From Anthostomella pinea (Eukaryota; Ascomycota; Sordariomycetes; Xylariales; Xylariaceae), in assembly GCA_963556695.1 (NCBI GenBank), contig CAUWAG010000003.1, forward strand, positions 496,001-560,000: 64,000 nucleotides of DNA, given 5' to 3'. The translations under genes and the position numbers were made by a program. Below the pieces are notes generated by a model. The model saw only the letters and a program-made list of their open reading frames with translations. It made no database searches and was not told where the DNA came from. Below, one piece after another: positions 11,280 to 20,874 of this stretch (the first letter of the stretch is position 1; each line of letters begins with the position of its first letter).

Positions 11280-11371
11280 GGCCGTAGCAGGATTCGAACC
11301 CACTTGTTCTCGTCGTCCACCGCACAAACGAGAACACAACCAAGCGCATTTGACCATTGCGCCATACGGCC
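11280..11371 (-). other. tRNA-like head of SINE copy 1 (Pol III boxes)
   Basis: The 92-nt segment starts GGCCGTA and ends TACGGCC, a perfect 7-bp acceptor stem. It has an A box TGGCGCAATGG with a GCGC/GCGC D stem, and a perfect B box GGTTCGAATCC. The anticodon region is replaced or expanded by a long hairpin (GTTCTCGT pairing with ACGAGAAC), so I read it as tRNA-derived rather than a working tRNA. It can supply an internal RNA polymerase III promoter. Confidence 0.75.
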
Positions 11372-11386
11372 AACAGAAACACACAA

Positions 11387-12071
11387 GATAGGTCATAATA
11401 GGTACGAGAAGTAAGGGAAATAAATGAATGATGATGGCGTACGGAAAAAGTACTGCCTTAGAGTGAATGAATGTAGTGAAACCCACTCCGAAAACTCAAC
11501 GAAACCCGATCCGAAAACGCAATGAAACCCAGTCCAAAAACTTCCATGTCCATCGAAAACCAGATGAAAAACAGGAGAACCATCAAAACGAATGGCGCGA
11601 AGAATAGATGGCGCCGCCGTCAACACCCCTAGACGAAGAGCCCCCCAATCCTACCAAACCCACTCCATCCCAAAATACCCATCTTTCTCAACAGGCCCCG
11701 GTTGACTGTGTCTTGGTCGAAATGTAGTCGACCTCCTCCACTATTTCATCCACTCTGTACCTCTTCTCCTGCCGATGGCTCTGCCTGCTCTGCCCTTTAT
11801 GAGGACATATCTTTGCGTCGCGTTCCCCTTAGTCTTGGACAACATTCGCCAGCCGAGTTCCTGTTATATTTCCTGAGGCACTTTTTGCAAATCCTGGATT
11901 CAACGATTGCCAAGAACGTTTCCCAGGTGCCTGGTATAAGGACGGTATGGTTCGACTCTTCCCACGGTTGGGTGTTTTCCGTTGATTTGCAGCCACAATC
12001 GCACTGGCATTCAGTTGCATGAATACCTGAGTCTGACATAGTGTGCGATGGAGATCTCGTTCCTGGATAAA
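11387..12071. other. Spacer between the two SINE copies
   Basis: No supported gene. It contains three tandem 23-bp units at 11478–11500, 11501–11523 and 11524–11546, sharing GAAACCC…TCC(G/A)AAAAC. Nothing else recognisable. Confidence 0.5.
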
Positions 12072-12083
12072 GCCTGGACAGAG

Positions 12084-12642
12084 TTTGTTTGTTTGTTTTG
12101 TATTTAACGTGGGGGGTAGCTCCTCAGTAGTGCAAACCACGCCTCCCAGAGCCATTGCATCGCAAGGTTGTAGAGGTGTCAAATTAGATACATTCAGATC
12201 CGCGCACGAGCCTATCCTCGCTGTAGCGGTACCAATCTGTAGTGTTCAGATGGTTTTAGTCAATACCCAAACACGATTCCGTCAGAAAAACCTCCTATCT
12301 AGTGACAAAGCGACCCAGTGAACCTCAGTTCTCTGGTGTACATATCGTTCCAGTAGCCGTTCGATATATGTCGCATTGGTGAGTGGAGTAGGTGTTTGTT
12401 ATCTGCTGGCGAGGGAAACCACAAGGGGGAAAACCTCGCAGGAGTGGGTATTGTGGAGACAAGCTGCTTGGCTATCGGGCTCTGCGATAAATGGGGCCTC
12501 TCCACTGTCGTGTGCTGGTTATCGACTCGCACAAGCCGGGTCAGAAAGGGGGCCATAGCAGGATTCGAACCCACTTGTTCTCGTCGCCCACCGCACAAAC
12601 GAGAACACAACCAGGCGCATTTGACCATTGCGCCATACGGCC
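12084..12642 (-). mobile_element. tRNA-derived SINE, copy 2
   Basis: A second copy of the same family, 559 bp, minus strand. The tRNA head is at 12642–12551, with the same A box and a perfect B box. The 3' tail is (CAAA)n-like and begins at 12084. A 12-bp target-site duplication, GCCTGGACAGAG, flanks it at 12072–12083 and 12643–12654. The last 70 nt (12084–12153, beginning with TTTGTTTG on the plus strand) look identical to the 3' end of the LINE at 26089. The two SINE copies differ in tail sequence, suggesting separate insertions of related subfamilies. Confidence 0.85.
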
Positions 12643-12654
12643 GCCTGGACAGAG

Positions 12655-14506
12655 AACGAGGTGGTAGAAGTGGTGTTTGAAGTTTTGAAAAATAGAAGTG
12701 GTGTTTGGAGATTTGAAGGATAGAAGCAGTGAATCCCATGAGGTCGATGAACATACTCTCTATATAGATTCCTGGGTCTCGGCAAGACAAAGAGATGAAA
12801 AAGTAGTTGGCTCTGGGCTGTGATACTGCTCTTTGATGACGGGACTCACTGGAGTAGCTTGCGTGTAGCACGTTGCGACGACCCAACGCCGCTTGAGCTT
12901 GGTGTTGATTGCGAACGTAGGCCCAGTCGGGCTGCAACCGGACATGAGAAACATGCTGCCATGAGATGGGAACCAACTGGATACAAAGGAATGATCTTGT
13001 GCCGGTGGCCAACGTCCAGTTGGCCGAGAAGGATGTCTAGTTCCAGCCGCAAACGCAACCGGATGGTAACCTGACGCAGCAACCAACTCGGCAGTTGAAA
13101 TGCCTGTACGCACTCCGTAACACCAACATAGAGAGACCCATGGATGTCTGTCAGACCCAATCATGTGATCTTGGATTCTGAAGCCAACTCAAGGTTGTTC
13201 TGCATTCCAGATCGACGGGGCGAAGAGATGAAGATGCAAACGTGCTGGACGGCAGGAGATACGACGTTGGTGACACCCTGTTGGTTGAGCCGCAAGACAA
13301 TATATACCTGGCATGGTGTCGCAAAGAATCTGGTGTGTTCTAGGCTCCGGACTTGTTGCACAAGAGGTCGGCGAATGGATTGTGCTACCTGTGCACGTGG
13401 AGGCTACAGTACACAGGTATTCTTGTCAGTACCTTCAAGGCATGTGCTCCAGACTTTTCGGCCATGCTGACAAGGCAAATTCCTTACAGAACTCTTACCG
13501 ACCCCCTTCACATGTCCAGTCATTTCTCTTCCAACACGCAGTGTACAAGTACTGGCCCTGTGTGATGGTACGGTTGGTTATTCGTCTCTTGCGTTTCATC
13601 TGACCACTCCTTCTTTCTGGACTACGCCGTCCTATCCCCTTGTTCTCGTCACCTGCCCATTTGCCAAAGCGCCTTCTCTCCAGTGAATTGGAATTTGGGC
13701 CAAACTTGCTCCCGTCAGTCCCGCGTAAGTATTGAGCCGTGATGTACATAGAACTTCTCTTCTGGAATATATTAGTCTTCACCAACATACCTCGTCGCCG
13801 GGGATATTCATAAAGTGTCAGGAATATTGGTGCCTGTCAGGTGTGTCTACCGGTGGCTGCAGCCGAAAGGGACCAGATGTGGTCAAAGGGGTGAAACGCG
13901 TCCATTTGTGGTGACAACATTCCGGTGTTGCCTGGCATCCAAGGGCTCCCACAGCTGTACTTAGGTGGGAATCTCCCGCACCGAACCATAAGCGAGACAG
14001 TTAGCCAATCATCATCCCACTCCTGAGCCATCACATGTCTTGACCCCTAGATTGTCACCATAAATGTACTTGTAAGACAGGTTCCGGTTGTATCTTCCCG
14101 TATAAAGAACGCAGAAAACATACGTTGGTCTAGGTGATATACATGGCTTGAGGCTGCAAACGGCTAAGTTAGCGAGGTTGGCAGCGCTGGAGTGGAAAGA
14201 AGGCAGTTTGACGTTGGGCAGGTGACGAGGTGAAGGGGGGTGCCCGTTACATGCCAAGCTCTCTTGCGCTTCCCCGGACTAAGCGAGGCAGCTTGTGTCA
14301 CCACAGAATGCCAATATGATGACACATGGATCAGGTGTCTTCATGGTACTTCATGAAACGGTGAAGCAACTTGTATGCATGCAGCAAACGGCTTTTCATA
14401 TATCAATAAACCCGCTAATTCCCACATTATGCCCGATATCCAACCTCAATCCCATATATCCTGGCTCAGATGGGCCATGTTTCGGCTAGTTCCCCTTTCA
14501 TCTGGC
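12655..14506. other. Intergenic, no supported gene
   Basis: Short frames only. Two tandem 28-bp units lie at 12665–12692 and 12693–12720, each starting TAGAAGTGGTGTTTG. The minus-strand frames around 12846–13160 look hydrophobic in places, but I cannot assign a family; an old gene relic is possible. Confidence 0.35.
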
Positions 14507-14952
14507 TTATGGGTGACCACTCGTCAAGTCCGGCGCGTCGTGGGTGGATGGAGGAAGTCCATTGATGTCCGTAGTCGTGGGCGCACCACCAGCGTGCGGC
14601 TCAGCCAAGTCAGGCGCCGCATGTGTGGACGGGGGAAGCCCATTGATGTCCGTAACCGTGGGCGCGCCACCAGTATGCGGTTCAACCAAGTCAGGCGCCG
14701 CATGGGTGGCCGAAGGTGCGAAATTCAGGTCTGTTGGGCCGTGGACACCGGGAGGATCTAGAGTACCATATTAGACTTGTCTTCTCGACTTGAAAGTTCG
14801 TTCTCAAGAGGGATGCGGGTTGACTGACGTGGGCCGCTGTGGTGCTTGTCCGATCCAGCCTTGGTATGTGTTCCTTCCGCAGTCTTTGAGGAGTGATCAC
14901 TGTGAAGGTGGCCCGTGACAGCATCCTTCACCTTGTGAACGATGCCAGACAT
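14507..14952 (-). CDS. Small protein with 30-residue tandem repeats (two exons)
   Basis: I join exon 14952–14829 to exon 14757–14507 over a 71-nt intron (GTCAGT…CTCTAG) to give 124 aa. The N-terminus, MSGIVHKVKDAVTGH, resembles a short amphipathic motif that I associate with small stress- or conidiation-related fungal proteins; that link is from memory and tentative. The second exon carries tandem repeats containing EPHTGGAPTVTDINGLPPS and EPHAGGAPTTTDINGLPPS, at a 30-residue (90-bp) period, plus partial copies. The protein is hydrophilic, probably disordered, with no signal peptide. Frame and splice sites fit perfectly, ending in TAG at 14507. Confidence 0.7.
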
Positions 14953-15605
14953 GATGCGTGTTGGCGAGGTGGGCGTGTTTGGTTGGTTTGGTTCGATTCG
15001 ATCGTTCGATTGGAGTGGCTGAATGTTGACGCTGGTAAGGGTATGAAGTTATTCGCAGATGAGTTGGGTTTGATTTGAGGATTTCAGCATCTATGAACAG
15101 GTGCGAGGCGGTGCTTAATATAGTAACGGCGGAGGATCAGCTGTGTCAAATGCGCTCCTGTTCTCGGGCCGGGTCCAATGTCATCATCGTACATCGATCT
15201 CGACCAGTCGATCGGTTGCGCTGACGTTTTGCGACTACGACGCACAGCCAAGCGCCTTACCCAGCTTCCAAGAAACACGTCAAGCGGTTCGCTGAAAAAC
15301 ACATGGTGCTATGTCGCACGCGAGTGGAAGGGTTCTTACTCCATCGCTCGTCATTGCCGCCGTGATTTGTCAACCCTCCCCTGTGAGATTGCCTGATTGG
15401 GTACTCAGGGGCCAGCTTTGGTGGCGCACAGTCAGCACACCAATGCTCCTCTCCCTTTGCGGCATCTTGGAGAACATATATTTGTATTACGTCTGACGTC
15501 ACAGTTCGCGGTGTCTGGGCTTGCGGAAGCACCACTGAGCCAGCTGCATTCTGCACGAAGCATCGCACAGGCACGCGACCATAATAGCTTCCTTGGACTT
15601 TGAGA
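14953..15605. other. Intergenic, no supported gene
   Basis: It contains the promoter side of the minus-strand repeat-protein gene. At 14985–15020 there is a short run of TTCGAT/GATTCG motifs. The left-hand end of the P450 relic may extend into the right part. Nothing else is supported. Confidence 0.35.
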
Positions 15606-16574
15606 GGTCAAATCGACAGCTTCCAGTCGCACTGGATGATGATGGGGCACCAAGCGATCTTAGGTTCGTTGGCTGCGAGGAATCCATCAGGGCAGACGTG
15701 CTTTCGTTGGCTGAATACCATTTGGTTCGCGTCCATGGACACAGCCAGCGCCATATGTTCTTTGCCGGACTGGAATGCAGAAGGACAACGACCCAAGCTG
15801 TACACCTCGGGATCCGCATGGCATTGGGGCTCAACATGCGGCTTGGATCAAAGGATATGCGCTCGTTTCTTTAACATGAGTCCATGAGACAGCTTGTCAT
15901 GTCCCTGGACAAGACACCGCATGCTCGCTCTGGTACAGTCAACCCGTCACGAGTCTCTATCCGCGCACTCAAGAGATCTTTAGTGGTAGGATACAGACAG
16001 AGAATAAGCGCCCTGGAATACGCAGTTATTTTCCCATGAGCTATGCTCAATGCTTATTCCAGAGTGGCTATTCTACAGATAAATATTTTTCCTGAGAATC
16101 CAAGACCTTGGTAACGGGGTGTACGGAAACTCCTGGGGTCGAGTGTACCCTTTATGGGGACTGTGACCAGGTAAGGCGTAAACACTGGCAACAAATACTG
16201 GCAGGCTTCATCCTCCGCGAATGCTTGACTGCGCGGTCTAGAAGCTTCGACTTGAGCTGGGAAGATTTCGTGCAGCCGGCGGCACCTAGGCCACTCGTAA
16301 TCTCTTCGCGAAGAGCTTGCAGGACGGACGGATTGTCCGCAGGATCAAGCATAATCTGTTCCACTGTGTCGGTGCTTGCGTGGACAATCACAATAAATAC
16401 GATGCAGTGACGAAGAGATTCTCTATTACGGTTGGAAGATCGGGCAAGCCGTTGGAGGTATGCTTGCAAGCCTGCAGTACATGTATAGACGTCAGCTGCA
16501 AAGTATATTATTTCGAAAGGATGTGAGGCAAGGGAAGAAAGGCCATGCATTTTTTGTGGCAATCCCACCGACAA
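15606..16574 (-). pseudogene. Cytochrome P450 pseudogene, split by a MITE
   Basis: Two blocks of a fungal microsomal P450 lie in order on the minus strand. The first (about 16574–16150) contains an I-helix/J-helix-like region and then NPSVLQALREEITSGLG, followed by LLDRAVKHSRRMKPAS, which corresponds to the K-helix ExxR region with its Glu lost. The second (about 15890–15606) contains DPEVYSLGRC, the heme loop FSQRKHVCPDG (Cys at about 15693) and FLAANEPKIAWC, ending in DWKL. Family members have FGHGKHACPG here, so several key residues have changed. Stops and frame changes occur and the N-terminus is missing. A 210-bp MITE lies exactly between the blocks. Confidence 0.75.
15936..16145. mobile_element. 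MITE, copy A (TA target)
   Basis: Ends read inward as CAGTCAACCC…GAGTCTC on the left and, in reverse complement, CACTCGACCCC…GAGTTTCC on the right. TA flanks both sides (15934–15935 and 16146–16147). Internal segments (CCTGGAATA, TTATTCCAG, TATTTTTC) match copy B at 25223. It has no coding capacity. It lies within the P450 pseudogene. Confidence 0.65.
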
Positions 16575-16935
16575 GGGAAACCAGACTGAAATAATACCTG
16601 AGAGTTAAATGATTCAATAAGAATGCGGAGACAATTGGTGGCTCGCTATCTTCGTTGCATGAAATTCTTCCGAAGTAAATGGGGCGGAATTTCTTGCAGC
16701 CTGAATTCAGCGCTTGAGCAGCTATTGTCAGGCCCTCTTTCGGGCTAGATTTTTTTGAGATGTCCATCTGCAACACCGTCATTCTTCAGCTGTCGGGCGA
16801 CCCTCGCACCATCCAACCTCCTCGCGTCCTAGCATCACGAAAGGTACGTCCATCCAAGCTCGCGGCGCTCGGCTCGTCAAGCAACAAGGGCAGAATTAAC
16901 TGAACTGCGCATCTAGCCCTCATTGCTTGCCCCCA
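16575..16935. other. Intergenic; leader of the next gene
   Basis: No domain-bearing frame. It should contain the promoter and 5' leader of the gene beginning at 16936. Confidence 0.35.
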
Positions 16936-17412
16936 ATGGCTTCGGCGCTCGAACAGCGGAGCAACTTCCGCTGCAGAACGTGCAACAGGCCATATCCGAT
17001 TCGCCTCCGAGGTCCCTTTCCCGCCAACGCCCCGATTCACGACATCTGCCGCTTCTGCGCGTGGAGCGAAGCATCCGAAGCATCACTCTGGTGCGAAGCA
17101 GGGAACCACGAGGTTGCCCCGGGTTCCATCCGGCCTGAGGATGGGCTATCCTACTGCGATCGACACAGCCCCTTCCTGTGCGAAGAGTGCCATCTGCCTC
17201 GCCCCTGGAACCCCGAAAGCAACGGCTGGAAGTGTGTTTACTGCGTAGGTACTAACCATCACGCCGCACGCCTCGCTTGGTGTTCCAGACATGGAGGACC
17301 GATATCCGAACGAGAGCTAGTCAGACACGAAGCTGTCGTTAGCGACCAGGTCTTTCTTGGAGACCAGTCCTTTTACGAGAGCTGTAACCGTGTAGGCAAC
17401 ATGGCCGCCTGA
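16936..17412 (+). CDS. Cysteine-rich putative zinc-binding protein (158 aa)
   Basis: A single-exon frame starting at the ATG in CCAATGGCT; the codon string is open a little further upstream but without an ATG. Repeated CxxC and CxxxH pairs are spaced through the protein: CRTCNRPYP, CRFCAWSE, CEAGNH, CDRH, CEECHLPRPW, CVYC and CSRH. This resembles stacked zinc ribbons or RING-like knuckles, but no single named domain is clear. Short, intronless, no signal peptide. It could bind RNA or protein; function unknown. Confidence 0.6.
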   Translation: MASALEQRSNFRCRTCNRPYPIRLRGPFPANAPIHDICRFCAWSEASEASLWCEAGNHEVAPGSIRPEDGLSYCDRHSPFLCEECHLPRPWNPESNGWKCVYCVGTNHHAARLAWCSRHGGPISERELVRHEAVVSDQVFLGDQSFYESCNRVGNMAA

Positions 17413-18435
17413 AGCAACAAGACATGAAACGCGTCAAGAGAAGGCTTGCAACGAGATGGAGGAGAGAGAAAGGGATCTAAGGGACTCCAGTCACTTACTC
17501 ACACGCAACTCAGGTTATCAATGCCTGCGCCTGTGGGATGAAGCTATAAGAGACCGTATGCCTTTGCAAGAAGGTCCTGGAGGCTATCAAGGAGGGTCAT
17601 CTAGAGGACACTATCAAGCAGAATTGTATCTGCTAGGCAAAGTCCATCCGACACTGTTACGAACCCCTCCACATCAATGCCCCCGACCACTTGGCTGCCG
17701 TGTGTGAAAAGCAGGAAAAGCTTGACCAGGCCTCAATCCATGGGAAGATGTAGCCAACGAGTCTGGAAGACAGGTATCTGTTCAAGCCTAAGCTCGCAAT
17801 ATACACCCTCTTCAGCCATCTTTGATGAATGTCCACTGTCGCGCATGTCGGAGAGTCGTTGGAGCTCTCTACACTTAGTAGTGCGACTACTGTGCCCCCT
17901 CGTGACGGCGGTTCGATATCGAAGCTATGGCGCCCGCGATGATGCATCATATATTGCACTGATCAATCCTCGGCGTTGCTGATATCGTTGAGGAGAATAT
18001 GAACTCCCCACCAAGTGGTTTCGTATCTCGCTGCTGGCTGCATCAGTCCAGCACACGGTGCTGAGACGCCTGCTATATCCAGAGGAGATTGTCGTCACTT
18101 GGTTGGCCAGCCACATCCCGTCGTTGTAGACCCATTGCGCGCTGTACTTACCTGAGCTTCTGCACACCAGCAACCACCGATTTCTGTAGCAAGCCTGACC
18201 AACAACACGCGACGTATTGAAACGGCTGTCTGCATATCGGCACGTTCACCAAACCCTACTCGAGACTAGACACGACATCGAAATATCGGGCGAGAAGAGC
18301 AACTGTGAGTGTCGGAGACTCAAAACTGTAGCTATCATGCGAACCTCGGTGGGCTGTACGAAGGCGCTGACCGCATCATGACATCTAGCCGACCGACTCC
18401 CCGCTGGCATATGCAGTAAGACTTCGCTCGCAGCC
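17413..18435. other. Intergenic, no supported gene
   Basis: Only short frames of mixed composition. Undetected exons of the downstream gene may lie in its right part. Confidence 0.35.
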
Positions 18436-19095
18436 ATGCCAGCTCGCTGCAAACTCGGGAAGAGAGATTTCCTAGGTAGGGTGGACATCGAAGCTTCTTG
18501 ACTCGTTCAGCCAGTTCAATGCTCGAATTGGCCTGCGGACGTATACTGATGTGCTGCGCTAAACAGAGGATCTCGAGTATCTCGAGGAACTCGCCGTTGC
18601 GGCTGGAGGAACTGCCAAATTACGATCCAAGCGATCTCGAAAGGACCGAGGCCGCCGCAACCAAGCTGCCGACGCCGTTACCGAAACTGGTGTTGCCGAG
18701 ACCAAGGTGGCTTCTGGCGCCGAAGAAGGTCCTGCCACCATCTCCAAGGGTCCATACCAAGCTCTGGACGAACACCATGTAGTTGGCAAGCTCAGTGAGT
18801 CTTCTCGTTGTCATCCCTGGGGCTTGTGCTACTGATAGTAGCCATCAGCGGACACCACCACTGCCTCTTCCTCGAAGACTGCCACGGCTGGTGCCAGCGG
18901 CTCCATGAAGATGCTCGATGACGCCATGTATCAGTGGGAGCTCGTGACTACCACTGAGGCAAGCCTAGGCGACAACTCTGCCGACAAGGAGTACGAGGAT
19001 GGGTTCGGTAAACACCCCATCCTGGATGCTTCGAATAGTTCAAACGGCTGACCATTTGCTGTGCAATAGTGCTAGTTTCTTCGGATCTCGAGTGA
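18436..19095 (+). CDS. Acidic protein of unknown function (four exons, reconstructed)
   Basis: Coding-looking segments join in frame through three introns with good borders: 18436–18475, 18567–18794, 18849–19007 and 19070–19095. Introns start GTAGGG, GTGAGT and GTAAAC and end AACAG, ATCAG and AATAG. The product is 150 aa. It has an acidic stretch after the first splice (EDLEYLEELA), a basic patch (RSKRSRKDRGRR, a possible nuclear localisation signal), an S/T/A-rich middle, and an acidic C-terminus that includes WELVTTTEAS and ends YEDGFVLVSSDLE. Exon 1 is short and least certain; a longer 5' end is possible. No family recognised. Confidence 0.5.
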
Positions 19096-19542
19096 TCTGG
19101 ACTCTTTTCTGGAAACCTTCCTTCGCCTGCCAGGGAGCTGTTGTTTGAGTTCTGGCTGCAGAATGGGGACAATGGTCGTGAAAGAATTGGGAAGTGCGTT
19201 TGAGGAAGCACCGGGTATGGAAGCATGAGGGCCCGTGCGCTCGTGTCATTAGCCAATCAGCGTTTGCCAGAGTTTAGTCGAATGCAGTACCGATGTCACC
19301 CACCCCCTCACGTGACTTTTCACTGTCGTTGGTGCTCGAGCCTGGTTAGATGGGAGACTATGTGTGTTTGATTCCAGTCGTGTTCTCCTTGAGCTGGAAA
19401 GGGGCTCTATTAGGTGATGTATCTAGTGAAAACGATGAGGGAAGGGGCCAGAGGCGCTGAACACTGGTAAATCATATGGCTTGTCGTTACATTCAGGCAA
19501 GTATCAACATGTGTGTATTCGATGCGAAATGATGCTACCTGA
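19096..19542. other. Convergent intergenic region
   Basis: It lies between the 3' ends of two convergent genes. I see no domain-bearing frame or clear repeat. Confidence 0.35.
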
Positions 19543-20874
19543 CTATGGAGAGCATAGCTTCTCTACCCGATGTGCTAGAGCCACAGACCTCTTGTCAACT
19601 GTCTTCGCCATGTATTTCGAAGCGACCGCTAGAAAGCTCCCTATGACCAGAGTAGCGACCGTCCAGGCGAAGAAGACGACATGGCCAGCATTGTTCTCCT
19701 CCTTCTCAGCAGCCCAGTACCCCTGTCCCAGGAAGACCCATGACACCCAATCCAGGATCCTGTTCAGCGCTATGCGATATATCGTCTGATGCAAAAGATA
19801 CAGTGAGAAGGAGATCTCCCCTAGGAACTGCGCGAAACGAGTCTCGAATGGTCTCTTGAGTATAGGTGTCTTTCGGGCAGTCCCAATGAAGAGCACTGCA
19901 CCGATGGTCTGCCATGAGCGCATGCGAGTCTCCCACTCGGTCCAGAAGGGCGGGTTGATGTACGTCTGGAAGAACCAATCCGCTGGGAAGGGTTCTTGGA
20001 CAGGCAGACACAGGAAGTAGACGCCCATGGCAAACAAAGCCCATTTGGCTGGATTTCGGAACCTTTGAAGCTTGGCCGTCGTCTGCGCCATCGCTTTCTC
20101 CATTGTCACCAGGTGTGGCAACGTCAACGACTCCGTAGTGCCGTCTAGTTCGGCTAACGTGAGACCGGCGAAGAAGGCGGCAAATTCGGGCGAGCCTGTC
20201 CACAAGAATCGGAGCCCCAGAAACCCCGTCAGGAACGGTCGTAGATTCGCCCTGACCGACGCGAAGGCTACGATGGCCAGGTAGACGAACATGGATCCGC
20301 GCATCTCAACCGGGATCGTCCAAAGGTGGTCGTTCAACGTCCTGTTCTGGTTGCTTTGAAGATTCACGATGTTGAACATGGCCCTAAGGAGCCATTTGAC
20401 GTGTGGCCAGGGGTTCGAGTAGGGCACGCACCCGGGGAAGCCATTCTCGGCCGTGAACAGCCAGGCGTAGAAGCCGAGATAGTACAGCGTATGAGAGATG
20501 ATGCTGATGATCAGGACCGGGAAGAAGAGTCGGAATAGTCGCCGAAAGACGGCAGACGTCAGTTTCCGGTAGAAGTCGGCAGTCGATCCCCTATTCCGAA
20601 GCCTGATGAGGCCGACCGACACGGAGTATCCCGAGACGACGAAGAAGATGTCGACCATGGCTTGGCCGGCAAAGATGATGCGGAAAGGCGCGAGCTGAAT
20701 CAGATGTCGGTTCTGTTCGGCAGGCTCGTCCCAGAAGGACCTGTAGGGCATCTTGAGGCCGAAGTTGGTGAAGTGGAACCATGCGACGATGGCGGCAGCA
20801 AATCCTCGAAGGCCGTCCAGCCAGATTTCCCTCCCCGGCGAGGGGCCGTTCTGTATTGGAAGCAAAGATGCCAT
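19543..20874 (-). CDS. Acyltransferase 3 family membrane protein
   Basis: 443 aa, one exon, ATG at 20874 and stop at 19543. The N-terminal block WLDGLRGFAAAIVAWFHF (about residues 18–35) is the acyltransferase-3 signature (Arg-Gly then a membrane helix with His). DIFFVVSGYSVSVGLI follows near residue 75, and roughly ten hydrophobic segments in all. The family (PF01757) transfers acyl groups to sugars, lipids or secondary metabolites at membranes. The substrate cannot be inferred. It is convergent with the gene before it, and the next plus-strand gene, a GT2 synthase, starts 1.7 kb away. An association with surface glycan modification is possible but not shown. Confidence 0.88.
   Translation of the reverse strand: MASLLPIQNGPSPGREIWLDGLRGFAAAIVAWFHFTNFGLKMPYRSFWDEPAEQNRHLIQLAPFRIIFAGQAMVDIFFVVSGYSVSVGLIRLRNRGSTADFYRKLTSAVFRRLFRLFFPVLIISIISHTLYYLGFYAWLFTAENGFPGCVPYSNPWPHVKWLLRAMFNIVNLQSNQNRTLNDHLWTIPVEMRGSMFVYLAIVAFASVRANLRPFLTGFLGLRFLWTGSPEFAAFFAGLTLAELDGTTESLTLPHLVTMEKAMAQTTAKLQRFRNPAKWALFAMGVYFLCLPVQEPFPADWFFQTYINPPFWTEWETRMRSWQTIGAVLFIGTARKTPILKRPFETRFAQFLGEISFSLYLLHQTIYRIALNRILDWVSWVFLGQGYWAAEKEENNAGHVVFFAWTVATLVIGSFLAVASKYMAKTVDKRSVALAHRVEKLCSP

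Larger units (their letters stand above)
10654..11371 (-). mobile_element. tRNA-derived SINE, copy 1, with LINE-type 3' end
   Basis: On the minus strand the element begins with a tRNA-related head (11371–11280) and ends in an (ATCA)n-like tail at 10654. It is flanked by a perfect 15-bp direct repeat AACAGAAACACACAA at 10639–10653 and 11372–11386, the mark of target-primed reverse transcription. The about 150 bp before the tail match the 3' end of the LINE at 26089 and of SINE copy 2 at 12084. The body otherwise matches copy 2 along its length, except for a 163-bp insertion at 11103–11265. The 5' end is complete, since the tRNA head starts with its acceptor-stem half. Confidence 0.85.

Noticed and set aside
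11280..12642. Two ordinary tRNA genes on the minus strand
   Set aside because: Both are 92 nt with an aberrant anticodon hairpin, are attached to the same downstream body, and are bounded by target-site duplications. They are SINE heads.
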